Of a stretch of 64,000 nt of DNA, positions 63,880-64,000 are shown piece by piece. Each line of letters begins with the position of its first letter. The first letter of the stretch is position 1. The notes beneath the pieces were generated by a model. That model saw nothing but the letters and a program-made list of their open reading frames with translations. It was not told the origin of the DNA and made no database searches. The translations under genes and the position numbers were made by a program. This DNA is from Asterias rubens (lineage: Eukaryota; Echinodermata; Asteroidea; Forcipulatida; Asteriidae): positions 12,718,146 to 12,782,145 of the forward strand of contig NC_047076.1 in NCBI RefSeq assembly GCF_902459465.1, in the 5' to 3' direction.

Positions 63880-63990
63880 TAAGGTTGTGGGTACGAATCC
63901 CACCCGACTGTTTTGCCTGTAAGTTTGGTCTCACAGATATCGGGAAATTACTGATTACACCTCGTGCCGGAACTCTGGCATGCAACGGTA
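63880..63990 (+). mobile_element. 5'-truncated SINE (family S3) directly at the exon 8 donor
   Basis: AAGGTTGTGGGTACGAATCC then CACCCGACTG, TGCCTGTAAG, CGGGAAATTACTGA follow the S3 body in plus orientation, starting within a few bases of the exon edge. Confidence 0.6.
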
Positions 63991-64000
63991 GGAGCTGCGT

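Overview
This window looks like nuclear DNA of a marine invertebrate deuterostome. An echinoderm, possibly a sea star, is my best guess. The basis is intron-containing genes with GT/AG splice sites, a metazoan peroxisomal enzyme, clan-2 cytochrome P450s, and a dense set of short inverted-repeat elements and tRNA-derived SINEs. The species is inferred; no sequence search was possible.

Layout. From 1 to about 41.7 kb almost nothing is convincingly protein coding. The exceptions are a small single-pass membrane protein ORF (2895-3257), a promoter-like CCAAT/TATA cluster (743-970) and one possible internal exon (34801-34923). The rest is AT-rich DNA filled with MITE-like elements, SINEs, microsatellites, minisatellites and hammerhead-like repeats. 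From about 41.74 to 56.61 kb lies a direct tandem segmental duplication (units of about 7.9 and 6.6 kb). Each unit carries one complete three-exon, 497-residue microsomal cytochrome P450 gene on the minus strand (44412-47506 and 52195-55648). From 56782 to the right edge runs the 5' half of EHHADH (peroxisomal bifunctional enzyme) on the plus strand: eight exons, 282 codons, continuing outside the window. The second P450 and EHHADH are head to head, with 1133 bp between start codons.

Biology. Both P450s have an N-terminal membrane anchor, proline hinge, I-helix AGSETT, ExxR, PERF and the heme Cys motif, so they should be active ER monooxygenases. EHHADH has both catalytic glutamates of the hydratase domain and would act in peroxisomal beta-oxidation. 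A shared role in fatty-acid or xenobiotic metabolism is plausible but inferred.

Most interesting observations: (1) an almost identical block of about 360 bp covering the heme exon and adjoining intron of both P450 copies, which suggests gene conversion; (2) a tandem array with hammerhead-ribozyme-like cores (31918-32560) plus isolated copies, resembling retrozymes or Penelope-type terminal repeats; (3) a tandem duplication that copied the end of EHHADH exon 4 with its splice donor and a SINE; (4) a SINE fragment abutting the EHHADH exon 8 donor; (5) a (GTT)n tract that switches strand twice, with a perfect 32-bp-arm hairpin; (6) a TTAA-ended MITE family present about 14 times. No wholly new protein system was found.
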